DNA of 64,000 bases from Mycobacteroides franklinii. Lineage in GTDB: Bacteria > Actinomycetota > Actinomycetes > Mycobacteriales > Mycobacteriaceae. Each line of letters starts with the position of its first letter. Position 1 is the stretch's first letter. Position numbers and translations under genes: made by a program. The notes under the pieces were generated by a model. The model did no database searches, was not told the DNA's origin, and saw only the letters and a program-made list of their open reading frames with translations. This document shows positions 54,416 through 63,693 of the stretch, in pieces. The DNA lies in contig NZ_MAFQ01000007.1 of assembly GCF_002013895.1 (NCBI RefSeq), positions 1-64,000 of the forward strand. The letters are read 5' to 3'.

Positions 54416-55546
54416 ATGTCTGCCACCGAGGGTCCCGCTGCTCCGTTGCCGCTGGTCTTCGATGCGCCGCGCCGGGCCATGCCGCCGCGCCATCTGGCGG
54501 ATATGACCCTCGAGCAGAGTCGCGATGTGGTGACCGCATTGGGGCTTCCGGCATTTCGCGCCAAGCAGATCGCCAACCAGTACTACGGACGGCTGGTGGG
54601 TGATCCCGCGACGATGACCGACCTGCCGGCGGGTGCACGCGATGGCGTGAGCGAAGCGCTGTTTCCCCGCCTGCTTGATCCGCTGCGTCAGGTGGCGTGT
54701 GATTCCGGCGATACCCGAAAGACCTTGTGGCGCTTGCATGACGGCAGCACCGTGGAATCGGTGCTGATGCGCTATCCGGATCGCAACACATTGTGCATCT
54801 CGTCTCAGGCCGGCTGCGGTATGGCGTGCCCATTCTGTGCCACCGGCCAAGGCGGATTGACCCGCAACCTGTCGGCCGCCGAGATCCTGGAGCAGGTCCG
54901 TGATGCCGCGGCATCCTTGCGGGACGGCGAGTTGCCGGGCGGACCGGGCCGGTTATCGAACATCGTCTTCATGGGCATGGGGGAGCCCCTGGCCAACTAC
55001 AACCGGGTACTCACGGTGTTGCGTAAGATCACCGCGCCGCCCCCGGAGGGTTTCGGCATATCGCAGCGTGGTGTCACGGTGTCCACGGTGGGGCTGGCGC
55101 CGGCCATCCGGAAGCTGGCCGACGAGGGGCTCGGTGTCACACTCGCGGTTTCGCTGCACTGCCCGGACGATGAGCTGCGCAACACCCTGGTGCCGGTCAA
55201 TACCCGGTGGGCCATCAGCGAGGTGCTTGAGGCTGCGCGCTACTACGCCGATGCCACGGGGCGGCGGGTGTCGATCGAGTATGCCCTCATTCGTGATGTG
55301 AACGATCAGCCGTGGCGTGCCGACATGCTCGGCAAGAAGTTGCGAAAAGCCTTGGGGCAGTTCGTTCATGTGAATCTGATTCCGCTGAACCCAACGCCAG
55401 GCAGCAAATGGGATGCCAGCCCCAAACCCGTTGAGCGCGAATTTGTACGACGTGTCCGCGAGCAGGGGGTCTCCTGCACGGTGCGTGATACCCGTGGCCG
55501 CGAGATTGCCGCCGCGTGCGGCCAGCTGGCCGCTTCCGAACGCTGA
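54416..55546 (+). CDS. rlmN: Dual-specificity rRNA/tRNA adenine-C2 methyltransferase RlmN
   Basis: A 376-residue radical SAM enzyme that methylates A2503 of 23S rRNA and A37 of some tRNAs. The iron-sulfur cysteines are Cys134, Cys138 and Cys141 in [17 protein letters not shown]; a later cysteine in [19 protein letters not shown] acts in methyl transfer. [13 protein letters not shown] and [15 protein letters not shown] are also family marks. It lies at the rlmN position (Rv2880c). Confidence 0.96.
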   Translation: MSATEGPAAPLPLVFDAPRRAMPPRHLADMTLEQSRDVVTALGLPAFRAKQIANQYYGRLVGDPATMTDLPAGARDGVSEALFPRLLDPLRQVACDSGDTRKTLWRLHDGSTVESVLMRYPDRNTLCISSQAGCGMACPFCATGQGGLTRNLSAAEILEQVRDAAASLRDGELPGGPGRLSNIVFMGMGEPLANYNRVLTVLRKITAPPPEGFGISQRGVTVSTVGLAPAIRKLADEGLGVTLAVSLHCPDDELRNTLVPVNTRWAISEVLEAARYYADATGRRVSIEYALIRDVNDQPWRADMLGKKLRKALGQFVHVNLIPLNPTPGSKWDASPKPVEREFVRRVREQGVSCTVRDTRGREIAAACGQLAASER

Positions 55547-55547
55547 G

Positions 55548-55808
55548 TTAGCGGATGCGGCCGGACCGGCGGCCGAAGTAGTCGTTGGCGGTGAATGCCA
55601 ACACGATGAGGGCGAAACCGACCAGGAAGACGTCCTCGACCTTGCCGACGTGATTGCCGACGAGCATGCACAGCAGAACTGCTGCCATGACGACGCCCAG
55701 GATGTGGAAGACGCGCGGATTCTGGCCGGACAGCCCGCGCCCGAACGCTACGGACGGCACGTCCGCGACATCGACTCCGTCGTACTTGACAACCTCGGTC
55801 GTGGCCAC
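55548..55808 (-). CDS. DUF2631 family membrane protein
   Basis: An 86-residue protein with two membrane helices (FHILGVVMAAVLLCMLVGNHV and DVFLVGFALIVLAFTAN) and a charged N-terminus. It matches the actinobacterial DUF2631 family (Rv2876 position). GTG at 55808 is preferred, giving VATTEVVKYDG. It ends 1 base from rlmN, tail to tail. Function is unknown. Confidence 0.8.
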   Translation of the reverse strand: MATTEVVKYDGVDVADVPSVAFGRGLSGQNPRVFHILGVVMAAVLLCMLVGNHVGKVEDVFLVGFALIVLAFTANDYFGRRSGRIR

Positions 55809-55936
55809 CGCCAGCCCTCCAGATCTCAGACGTCTACTACAGCCCATAGTGTGCCACGCCCGCCTGCTTCAGGGTGCGGGCGGCACCCCGCGTTACGCCG
55901 AATCGAGCACTGCCGTGCGCACATGACGCTTGCAAT

Positions 55937-55965
55937 GACACCAAAATGGTGTCACCATGACACCA
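55937..55965. promoter_or_regulatory. GACACCA operator repeats before the RHH gene
   Basis: GACACCA (55937-55943) is inverted as TGGTGTC (55947-55953) around 3 bases, and a third GACACCA (55959-55965) ends in the start codon. Short clustered repeats over a start codon are typical for autoregulating ribbon-helix-helix proteins. Confidence 0.6.
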
Positions 55966-56438
55966 TGAATTTGCAACCGTATGTCGACTCCGTACGTGAG
56001 GACCTCGTCATCGCCGCAAAAGCCGGTGGTGCGGAGGCCGGGGACCTGGCGGAGCGGCTGACCGCGCCGTTGGAGTCGGCCATTCGGCTGGCACTGCTCG
56101 ACGCCCTTTCGGCGGCCGCCGAGGAAGTCACCCGTGAACTCGCGCCCACCGTGGTCGATGTGCGCCTGCGTGGCCGGGAACCGGAGTTCACGGTGACCCA
56201 GCCGACCCCACCCGCACCGCCGGAGACTGCGGTCCCCGCCGATGACGGCAGCGGCGGCACCTGGCGCGTGACCCTGCGGCTGCCGGAGAACCTGCGGCCC
56301 ACCGTGGAGGCCGCCGCCGGAGACGAGGGCATCTCACTCAACGCATGGCTGGTGCGCGCCGCGGTAGCCGCAGTTGAAAAGCGCACGGGGACAAGAACAT
56401 CCCGCTATGGAAACACCATCAGCGGCTGGGTTCGCTAA
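55965..56438 (+). CDS. Ribbon-helix-helix (Arc/HicB-like) DNA-binding protein
   Basis: A 157-residue protein. The first 65 residues are helical (DLVIAAKAGGAEAGDLAERLTAPLESAIRLALLDALSAAAEEV), then a Pro-rich linker. Residues about 100-138 are a ribbon-helix-helix domain: WRVTLRLPENLRPTVEAAAGDEGISLNAWLVRAAVAAV. It resembles HicB-like antitoxins but no HicA toxin is adjacent. It is followed by a DUF4097 gene after 16 bases. The repeats over its start codon suggest it represses itself. Confidence 0.82.
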   Translation: MNLQPYVDSVREDLVIAAKAGGAEAGDLAERLTAPLESAIRLALLDALSAAAEEVTRELAPTVVDVRLRGREPEFTVTQPTPPAPPETAVPADDGSGGTWRVTLRLPENLRPTVEAAAGDEGISLNAWLVRAAVAAVEKRTGTRTSRYGNTISGWVR

Positions 56439-56454
56439 CCAAGGAAGGGAAATC

Positions 56455-57216
56455 ATGACCGTGTCATCTATGCCAGCTACATTCGATACCCCAAACCCCA
56501 TCACGGCCAAGGTGGAATTGGCCCGGGGCACCCTTCAGGTCATCGCGAGTGACCGCGCGGACACCGTGGTGGTGGTTCGTCCGGGCGACGAGGCGAAGAC
56601 TGTCGATCTCAGGACCGCCGAACGCACCCGTGTTTCGTACTCCCAGGGCGTGCTGTCGGTGTTGTCTTCGCAGGGTCTGACATTTCGCACCGGGACCATC
56701 GACATTGTGGTCGAACTTCCGAGCCAGTCCCGCCTGGACATTTCGGTGGCCTCGGCGGAAGTGCGCGCCGACGGCGACTATGGCGATGTCCGTTTCCAAT
56801 CCGCCAGCGGAGATCTGATCATCGACGCGATCAGCGGTGTCGCAAAGGTCGATACCGCCTCGGGAGGCGTGTCGATCCGTGAGCTGACCGGTGATATCAA
56901 GCGGAACACCGCCAGCGGCGACTCTGCCGTCAAGGTGTTGCGCGGTCACGCCAGAGTCGCATCGGCATCGGGATCGGTGGACATCGGAATGGCCGTCGCG
57001 GGTGGCCTGGTCTTCGAGACGGCAAGCGGCAACACCTCGATTGGGATCGCCCGGGGCACAGCCGCGAGGCTGGCAATCGACACGCATTCAGGTGCGTTCT
57101 CCAACTCGCTGGAACTGGCAGACGGGCCCGAGGCGTCGGACGAGATTTTCGAGGTGAACATCCGCTCGGCCAAGGGGGACGTCGACCTGCACCGCCCGGT
57201 GGCCCTTGCGGGGTAG
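56455..57216 (+). CDS. DUF4097 family beta-strand repeat protein
   Basis: A 253-residue protein with a parallel beta-helix-like repeat pattern: many short strands such as [49 protein letters not shown] and [13 protein letters not shown], in the DUF4097/DUF4098 (adhesin-like) group. It has no signal peptide. ATG at 56455 has a GGAAGGG site. It is cotranscribed with the RHH gene and probably controlled by it. The molecular role is unknown. Confidence 0.82.
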   Translation: MTVSSMPATFDTPNPITAKVELARGTLQVIASDRADTVVVVRPGDEAKTVDLRTAERTRVSYSQGVLSVLSSQGLTFRTGTIDIVVELPSQSRLDISVASAEVRADGDYGDVRFQSASGDLIIDAISGVAKVDTASGGVSIRELTGDIKRNTASGDSAVKVLRGHARVASASGSVDIGMAVAGGLVFETASGNTSIGIARGTAARLAIDTHSGAFSNSLELADGPEASDEIFEVNIRSAKGDVDLHRPVALAG

Positions 57217-57248
57217 GGGCGGCCGCGCTGCCGGGGCAGAATGAGCGG

Positions 57249-58424
57249 GTGACAGTGAGTTCAGAGGTCTGCCGCGTCCTTCTCCTCGGTAGCACCGGGT
57301 CCATTGGCACCCAGGCGCTCGAGGTCATCGCCGCCAACCCTGACCGGTTTGAAGTGGTCGGCCTGGCCGCGGGCGGCGGCAACGTGGATCTGCTGCGCCG
57401 GCAGATCGCGGAGACCGGGGTCACCAACGTCGCGGTGGCGGACGAGAGCGCCGCCGCCCGCCTGGACATTCCGGTGCTGAGTGGATCCGGTGCCGTCACC
57501 GAGTTGGTGGAGACCACCGAGGCCGATGTGGTGCTCAACGCGCTTGTCGGGGCTCTCGGGCTGCGCCCCACCCTGGCTGCACTGAAGACCGGGGCCCGTC
57601 TGGCATTGGCCAACAAGGAGTCCCTGGTGGCCGGGGGGCCGCTGGTAACCAAGGCCGCCGCCCCCGGACAGATCGTGCCCGTCGACTCCGAACATTCCGC
57701 GCTGGCGCAATGTCTGCGTGGTGGAACCCGCGGCGAGATCGCACAGCTCATCCTGACCGCTTCGGGCGGTCCGTTTCGGGGATGGACCGCCGAGCAGCTC
57801 ACGGATGTCACCCCGGAACAGGCGGGCGCACACCCCACGTGGTCGATGGGGCCGATGAATACGCTCAACTCGGCCTCACTGGTCAATAAGGGGCTCGAGC
57901 TCATCGAGACACATCTGCTGTTCGGCGTCCCGTATCGGCAGATCGGTGTGGTTGTGCACCCACAGTCGATCGTGCACTCGATGGTGACGTTCGCCGACGG
58001 GTCGACACTGGCCCAGGCCAGCCCGCCCGATATGAAACTACCGATCGCCTTGGCGCTGGGATGGCCGGATCGAGTACCGGGCGCGGCCCTGGCCTGCGAC
58101 TTCAACACCGCCTCCACGTGGGAGTTCGAGCCGCTGGATACACAGGTGTTTCCCGCCGTCGAGCTGGCCCGGAGCGCCGGTGAAGCCGGGGGATGTATGA
58201 CCGCCGTCTACAACGCCGCCAACGAAACCGCGGCCGCCGCCTTCCTGGACGGACGCATCGGATTCAGGTCCATCGTGCGAACAATTGCCGATGTGCTCGA
58301 TGCGGCAAGCCAATGGGAAGGAACCTCTGCGGAACCCGCTACCGTTGACGATGTACTTGATGCGCAGAACTGGGCTGACCGGCAGGCTGCGCATCTCATC
58401 TCCACGGAGGAAAATCGAACCTGA
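57249..58424 (+). CDS. dxr: 1-deoxy-D-xylulose 5-phosphate reductoisomerase
   Basis: A 391-residue DXR, second enzyme of the MEP isoprenoid pathway and target of fosmidomycin. It has [15 protein letters not shown] (NADPH), [25 protein letters not shown] (metal-binding Asp and Glu), [11 protein letters not shown] and [32 protein letters not shown] lies 6 bases before the GTG, so the gene may be leaderless. It overlaps rip1 by one base. Confidence 0.97.
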   Translation: MTVSSEVCRVLLLGSTGSIGTQALEVIAANPDRFEVVGLAAGGGNVDLLRRQIAETGVTNVAVADESAAARLDIPVLSGSGAVTELVETTEADVVLNALVGALGLRPTLAALKTGARLALANKESLVAGGPLVTKAAAPGQIVPVDSEHSALAQCLRGGTRGEIAQLILTASGGPFRGWTAEQLTDVTPEQAGAHPTWSMGPMNTLNSASLVNKGLELIETHLLFGVPYRQIGVVVHPQSIVHSMVTFADGSTLAQASPPDMKLPIALALGWPDRVPGAALACDFNTASTWEFEPLDTQVFPAVELARSAGEAGGCMTAVYNAANETAAAAFLDGRIGFRSIVRTIADVLDAASQWEGTSAEPATVDDVLDAQNWADRQAAHLISTEENRT

Positions 58425-59659
58425 TGGCTGCGTACGTGATCGGAATCGCACTCTTCGCGCTGGCGATCTTGGTGTCGGTGGCGCTGCATGAGTGCGGGCA
58501 CATGTGGGTGGCGCAGGCCACCGGCATGAAGGTGCGCCGCTACTTCGTGGGATTCGGTCCGACGCTGTGGTCGACGAAGCGCAAGAGCAACCACGGCGCC
58601 AACGACATCATCGAATACGGCCTCAAGGCCGTCCCGCTGGGCGGCTTCTGCGATATCGCCGGCATGACCTCGGTGGAGGAACTCACTCCCGAGGAATCCG
58701 ACCGCGCGATGTACAAACAGAAGGTCTGGAAGCGGGTCGCGGTGCTGTTCGCCGGACCCGCCATGAACTTCCTCATCGGCATCGTGGTCTTCTACGGCGT
58801 CGTCCTGTTCTGGGGCCTGCCCGACAACAACGCGCCTACACATCCCGAGGTCAAGCAAACCAGCTGTGTGGCACCGCAAAAGAGTGCCAATCCCACGGAC
58901 ATGGCGACCTGCACCGGGGAGGGGCCGGCGGCGCTCGGGGGCCTGCGTGAGGGTGATCAAGTGCTCGCCATCGCGGGCAAGCCGGTCAGCACATCCAGCG
59001 ACATGGTTACCGCCATTCGAGAGCTGCGCGGTCCGCAGGTGTTCGAGATCTCCCGCGACGGCAAACAGCAATCTCTCCTGGTGACCGTCGCCGAGACGCA
59101 GCGCTGGGACGAGAAGGCGGGCAAGCTCATCTCGGTGGGTGCCGTCGGTGCCTCACTGAGTACCTATGTGCCACAGAAGCACTACAACCCGTTGACCGCG
59201 GTTCCGGCCACCGGGAACCTCATCGGGACCGTTGCCGTCGAAACAGTGAAGGCCATCGGGAAGATCCCGACGAAGGTCGGCGCCCTTTGGGACTCGATCA
59301 CCGGCAGCGAGCGGGCGATGGACACGCCGATGAGCATTGTCGGCGCGAGCCGCATGGGTGGCGAGACGGTAGAGCACGACATGTGGATCATGTTCTGGAT
59401 CCTGTTGGCGCAGCTCAACTTTGCGCTCGGTGCCATCAACTTGTTGCCGTTGTTGCCGTTTGATGGTGGGCACATCGCGGTGGCCACGTACGAGAAGATC
59501 CGCAACATGATCCGGTCGGCGCGGGGCCTCACGGCAGGCGCGCCCGTCAACTACATGAAGTTGATGCCGGCGACCTATCTCGTTCTGGTGGTGGTTGTCG
59601 GTTACATGCTGCTGACGATCACCGCCGACATCGTCAACCCGATTAGACTTTTTCAATAG
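58424..59659 (+). CDS. rip1: Site-2 protease Rip1 (RseP/M50)
   Basis: A 411-residue intramembrane zinc metalloprotease that cuts anti-sigma factors. The HExxH motif is HECGH (residues 22-26) in the first helix; a PDZ domain lies at about residues 150-250 ([22 protein letters not shown]); the second zinc motif is [10 protein letters not shown] near residue 347. The product has four helices. It starts in the dxr stop codon. In M. tuberculosis it regulates envelope composition through SigK, SigL and SigM. Confidence 0.95.
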   Translation: MAAYVIGIALFALAILVSVALHECGHMWVAQATGMKVRRYFVGFGPTLWSTKRKSNHGANDIIEYGLKAVPLGGFCDIAGMTSVEELTPEESDRAMYKQKVWKRVAVLFAGPAMNFLIGIVVFYGVVLFWGLPDNNAPTHPEVKQTSCVAPQKSANPTDMATCTGEGPAALGGLREGDQVLAIAGKPVSTSSDMVTAIRELRGPQVFEISRDGKQQSLLVTVAETQRWDEKAGKLISVGAVGASLSTYVPQKHYNPLTAVPATGNLIGTVAVETVKAIGKIPTKVGALWDSITGSERAMDTPMSIVGASRMGGETVEHDMWIMFWILLAQLNFALGAINLLPLLPFDGGHIAVATYEKIRNMIRSARGLTAGAPVNYMKLMPATYLVLVVVVGYMLLTITADIVNPIRLFQ

Positions 59660-59679
59660 CGATCCAATTGGAGGATCAC

Positions 59680-60855
59680 ATGACCAGCCTGGGTATTCCG
59701 AGTGCACCGCCGCCGATACTGTCGCCGCGGCGTAAGACGCGTCAGCTCATGGTCGGAAACGTCGGGGTGGGCAGCGACTCGCTGGTCTCGGTGCAGTCGA
59801 TGTGCACCACCAAGACCCATGACGTGAACTCGACCCTGCAGCAGATCGCCGAGCTGACCGCCTCCGGCTGTGACATCGTGCGTGTTGCCTGCCCGCGGCA
59901 GGAGGATGCCGACGCCCTCGCCGAGATCGCGCGCAAGAGCCAGATCCCGGTGATCGCCGATATCCACTTTCAGCCCAAGTACATCTTCGCGGCGATCGAC
60001 GCCGGCTGCGCCGCCGTGCGCGTGAATCCGGGGAACATCAAGGAGTTCGACGGCCGCGTCAAGGAAGTCGCCAAGGCCGCCGGTGACGCCGGGATCCCCA
60101 TCCGCATCGGTGTGAACGCGGGCTCGCTGGACCCGCGCATCCTCGGCAAGTACGGCAAGGCCACGCCGGAGGCGCTTGTCGAGTCGGCGCTGTGGGAGGC
60201 CGGCCTGTTCGAGGAGCATGGCTTCGGCGATATCAAGATCAGCGTCAAGCACAACGACCCGGTGATCATGGTCGCCGCATACGAACTGCTGGCCTCGCAG
60301 TGTGATTACCCGCTGCATCTGGGTGTTACCGAGGCCGGCCCGGCATTCCAGGGCACCATCAAGTCGGCTGTGGCGTTCGGTGCGCTGTTGTCCAAGGGCA
60401 TCGGCGACACCATCCGCGTATCTCTTTCGGCGCCCCCCGCCGAGGAGGTCAAGGTCGGCAACCAGATTCTGGAGTCCCTCAATCTGCGGCCGCGTGGGCT
60501 GGAAATCGTGTCCTGCCCGTCCTGCGGGCGCGCGCAGGTAGACGTCTACACCCTGGCCAACGCGGTGAGCGCCGGACTGGAAGGGCTGGATGTGCCATTG
60601 CGCGTCGCGGTCATGGGCTGCGTCGTCAACGGACCGGGTGAGGCTCGCGAGGCGGATCTGGGCGTGGCATCCGGCAATGGCAAGGGGCAGATCTTCGTGA
60701 AGGGCGAGGTCATCAAGACCGTGCCGGAGGCGCTGATTGTCGAAACCCTCATCGACGAGGCCATGCGTCTGGCCGAAGAGATGGGCCTGGAGAACGGCAC
60801 GGAGATCGGAACCGACGGAACTCCTACAGGCCAGCCGGTCGTCACCGTAAGCTGA
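59680..60855 (+). CDS. ispG: 4-hydroxy-3-methylbut-2-enyl diphosphate synthase IspG
   Basis: A 391-residue 4Fe-4S enzyme of the MEP pathway (GcpE). It has [19 protein letters not shown] and, near the end, the cluster ligands [11 protein letters not shown] and [13 protein letters not shown] at 59680 has a GGAGGA site; a TTG four codons earlier is unlikely. dxr, rip1 and ispG are closely packed, as in other mycobacteria (Rv2870c-Rv2868c). Confidence 0.97.
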   Translation: MTSLGIPSAPPPILSPRRKTRQLMVGNVGVGSDSLVSVQSMCTTKTHDVNSTLQQIAELTASGCDIVRVACPRQEDADALAEIARKSQIPVIADIHFQPKYIFAAIDAGCAAVRVNPGNIKEFDGRVKEVAKAAGDAGIPIRIGVNAGSLDPRILGKYGKATPEALVESALWEAGLFEEHGFGDIKISVKHNDPVIMVAAYELLASQCDYPLHLGVTEAGPAFQGTIKSAVAFGALLSKGIGDTIRVSLSAPPAEEVKVGNQILESLNLRPRGLEIVSCPSCGRAQVDVYTLANAVSAGLEGLDVPLRVAVMGCVVNGPGEAREADLGVASGNGKGQIFVKGEVIKTVPEALIVETLIDEAMRLAEEMGLENGTEIGTDGTPTGQPVVTVS

Positions 60856-60927
60856 AGATAGCTCGGCGCAAGTGGACGAACCGATGAGCGCTCGCGCGAA
60901 GAGGCTTAAGCACGGGAGCGATTGCCG

Positions 60928-61800
60928 ATGACGACAACACTGCCGGCGCCTGGAGCGCCCGGAGCGTCGTCGTCTGATGCCGTTCGCGTGCTCGGGTCTT
61001 CGGATACCGAGGCGGTGCGCGCCGTTCTGGACCTCGACCCGGTGGCCTCCTGCATGCTCTCCGCCCGGGTGGAGGCTCGCGGTGCCGACCCCACGGCCAT
61101 CGGCGGCGAGATCTGGTCGACGGGCGTGTTGGCCGACGCACTGTGCTTCGTCGGGACGACGATCATTCCGCTGGCGGGTGGGCCCGAGGCAACCCGGTTG
61201 TTCGCCGAACGTGCCATCGAGCAGCACCGGATCTGCCCGTCGCTCGTTGGTCCGGCGGATGTGGTGCTCGACATGTGGTGCCACCTCGATCCGGTCTGGG
61301 GCCCGGCGCGTGAGGTGCGCGCCTGCCAGCCCCTGTTGGCGATGCTCGATGCGCCGATTTGTGTTGTCGATCCTGCGGTCCGGCAGGTCCGTGCCGAGGA
61401 GTTGGACGAGTACCTGGATGCCTCGGTTCAGATGTTCATCGGGGAGATGGGCGTCGACCCGCGAAACGGCGACGGGGGACGCGGCTACCGGCGACGGGTG
61501 GCTGGTCTCATCGACGCGGGCAGGGCATGGGCACGTTTCGAGGACGGCCGGGTCATCTTCAAGGCCGAGATCGGATCACAATCGCTGAGCGTCAGCCAGA
61601 TTCAGGGTGTGTGGGTAGATCCCGAATTTCGCGGGCGTGGGCTCGGCACTGCGGGCGTGGCCGCGATTGCGGCAGCGGTACACCGCAGCGGGCGGATTCC
61701 CAGCCTCTACGTCAATAGCTTCAATGAGGTGGCGCGCGCGTCCTACGCCAAGGCAGGATTCACGCGGCTCGGCACGTTCGCGACGGTTCTCGTTAGCTAA
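60928..61800 (+). CDS. GNAT family acetyltransferase
   Basis: A 290-residue protein (Rv2867c-like). The C-terminal GNAT core has VSQIQGVWVDPEFRGRGLGTAGVAAIAAAV, with RGRGLG as the acetyl-CoA pyrophosphate loop, and YVNSFNEVARASYAKAGF. The N-terminal half (DUF4081-like: LDLDPVASCMLSARVEARG) is a degenerate GNAT fold. The substrate is unknown. The coding end holds a 14-base tandem repeat (61787-61814). Confidence 0.88.
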   Translation: MTTTLPAPGAPGASSSDAVRVLGSSDTEAVRAVLDLDPVASCMLSARVEARGADPTAIGGEIWSTGVLADALCFVGTTIIPLAGGPEATRLFAERAIEQHRICPSLVGPADVVLDMWCHLDPVWGPAREVRACQPLLAMLDAPICVVDPAVRQVRAEELDEYLDASVQMFIGEMGVDPRNGDGGRGYRRRVAGLIDAGRAWARFEDGRVIFKAEIGSQSLSVSQIQGVWVDPEFRGRGLGTAGVAAIAAAVHRSGRIPSLYVNSFNEVARASYAKAGFTRLGTFATVLVS

Positions 61801-61875
61801 TTCTCGTCAGCTAGTGCCCGTTGGTCCCGTGCGCCTGCGAGGTTTCAGGGTCTCGCGGTCTTAGCATCGACCCCG

Positions 61876-63693
61876 ATGAACAGAGGTGTGTGGGTCCTGC
61901 CGTTGCTCGGCACGGCACTGCTGGTGGCAAGTGCTGTTGCGTGCACGCCGCGCCCTGATGGGCCCGGCCCGGTGGCCGAGAAGTTCTTCGAGGCACTGGC
62001 CAAGGGTGACACCGCCACCGCCGCGAAGCTGACCGACGACCCCAATGGTGCGAAAGTGGGCCTGGACCAAGCCTTCTCGGGGCTGCAGGCGACATCGTTC
62101 AAGGCCGCCGTGAACGGGTCGCAATACACGCAGGACACCGGCAGCGCCGACGCCACCTACACCTGGCAGCTGCCGAGGAAGCGCGCCTGGACCTATAACG
62201 GGCGCCTGGAGATGCTGCGCACGGCCGGCAGCTGGCAGGTGCGCTGGGCGCCGAGTGATCTGCACCCCAAACTCGGTGAACGCCAAATGCTCTCGCTGCG
62301 TACCGATCCCGCAAAGCGCGCGACGGTCAATGAGGCAGGCGGTACGACGGTGCTGGCACCTGCCAATCTGTACAGAATCGCCTTCGATGCGTCGAAGGCA
62401 GGCAAGGCGCTGATGAGCACCGCCACCGCACTGGCCGATGCCATACGGCCCTATGACGACCAGATGAACGCCGCATCGCTCGCCGAGCAGGCAAGCGCGC
62501 AAACCTCGCCGATGAACCTCATCACGCTGCGCAAGGACGACTGGGACAAGGTCTCCATCGCGCTGGAGACGCGGCCAGGAGCGCTGCGGCCGGGCGTGGT
62601 GATGACGCCGATCGCGGACCTGCTGCCCACCGATGACGCCTTCGCGCCCGATATCGTCGCGCAGGTCAAGAAGGCAGTGCTCGACGAACTGGATGGCGAG
62701 GCGGGCTGGCGCGTCGTGAGCGTCAACCAGAACGGTGTCGACACCGCCGTGCTCAATGAGGTGAAACCCACTCCGGCGCCGTCGAAGACGATCAGCCTGG
62801 ACCGCGCCGTGCAGAACGCCGCGCAGAACGCCGTCAACACCCGGGGCCAGAAGGCCATGATGGTGGTCATCAAGCCGTCGACGGGCGAGATTCTGGCGAT
62901 CGCGCAGAACGCCGCGGCCAATGCGGACGGACCACTGGCCACCACAGGCCTGTTTCCGCCCGGGTCGACGTTCAAGATCATCACCGCCGGGGCCGCGCTC
63001 GAGCGCGGTATGGCCACCCCGGACACGATGCTCGGATGCCCGAAGCGGGTCACCATCGGCGATCGCAGCGTCCCCAACTACAACGAGTTCGATCTCGGCA
63101 CGGTGCCCATGTGGCGTGCCTTCGCGAATTCGTGCAACACCACCTTCGCGAAGCTGGCCAGTGAGATGCCTTTGGACAGTTTGACTGTCGCCGCTTCGCA
63201 GTTCGGTATCGGACCCGACTACGACGTCGCGGGCATTACCACTATCTCGGGCAACGTGCCGCCCACCGTCAACGTGACCGAACGCACCGAGGACGGGTTC
63301 GGTCAGGGCAAGGTGCTGGTCACGCCATTCGGTATGGCGCTGGCCGCGGCCACCGTCGCGAATGGAAAAACGCCGGTGCCGCAGCTGATTTCGGGTCAGA
63401 TCACCGGAATCACCGGTGAGCGGACGCCGGTGACCCCGACGATGGTCGACGGTCTGCGCGGGATGATGCGCGAGACGGTGCTCAGCGGTACCGCGATGGA
63501 CCTCAAGGGTGAGGGTGCGGTCTACGGGAAGACCGGTGAGGCCGAGTTCCCGGGCGGATCGCATGCCTGGTTTGCCGGTTATCGCGGTGACATGGCATTC
63601 GCCACCCTGATCGTCGGGGGCGGCGGTTCGGAGGCCGCGGTGCGCGCCACCAAGGTCATGTTCCAGTCGCTGCCGCCGGACTACCTGGCCTAG
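61876..63693 (+). CDS. Penicillin-binding lipoprotein (PBP-lipo, MecA_N type)
   Basis: A 605-residue class B-like transpeptidase. The signal peptide ends in a lipobox (ASAVAC, Cys23). An NTF2-like MecA_N domain follows (PVAEKFFEALAKGDTATAAKLTDD). The transpeptidase motifs are STFK (Ser364, Lys367), SCN (419-421) and KTG (552-554). It crosslinks peptidoglycan outside the membrane and is a beta-lactam target; M. abscessus depends on its PBP-lipo. TAGCAT lies 8 bases before the ATG. Its stop shares CTAG with the convergent VOC gene. Confidence 0.94.
   Translation: MNRGVWVLPLLGTALLVASAVACTPRPDGPGPVAEKFFEALAKGDTATAAKLTDDPNGAKVGLDQAFSGLQATSFKAAVNGSQYTQDTGSADATYTWQLPRKRAWTYNGRLEMLRTAGSWQVRWAPSDLHPKLGERQMLSLRTDPAKRATVNEAGGTTVLAPANLYRIAFDASKAGKALMSTATALADAIRPYDDQMNAASLAEQASAQTSPMNLITLRKDDWDKVSIALETRPGALRPGVVMTPIADLLPTDDAFAPDIVAQVKKAVLDELDGEAGWRVVSVNQNGVDTAVLNEVKPTPAPSKTISLDRAVQNAAQNAVNTRGQKAMMVVIKPSTGEILAIAQNAAANADGPLATTGLFPPGSTFKIITAGAALERGMATPDTMLGCPKRVTIGDRSVPNYNEFDLGTVPMWRAFANSCNTTFAKLASEMPLDSLTVAASQFGIGPDYDVAGITTISGNVPPTVNVTERTEDGFGQGKVLVTPFGMALAAATVANGKTPVPQLISGQITGITGERTPVTPTMVDGLRGMMRETVLSGTAMDLKGEGAVYGKTGEAEFPGGSHAWFAGYRGDMAFATLIVGGGGSEAAVRATKVMFQSLPPDYLA

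Noticed and set aside
59653..61284. 543-codon open frame on the minus strand
   Set aside because: It lies opposite ispG and the GNAT gene, both with clear family motifs. Its translation is rich in Arg, His and Gly with no recognisable domain, as expected for an antisense shadow in GC-rich DNA.
61787..61814. 14-base tandem repeat at the end of the GNAT gene as an attachment site
   Set aside because: It is only a local duplication over the stop codon, with no integrase or tRNA near, so it is treated as chance or slippage.
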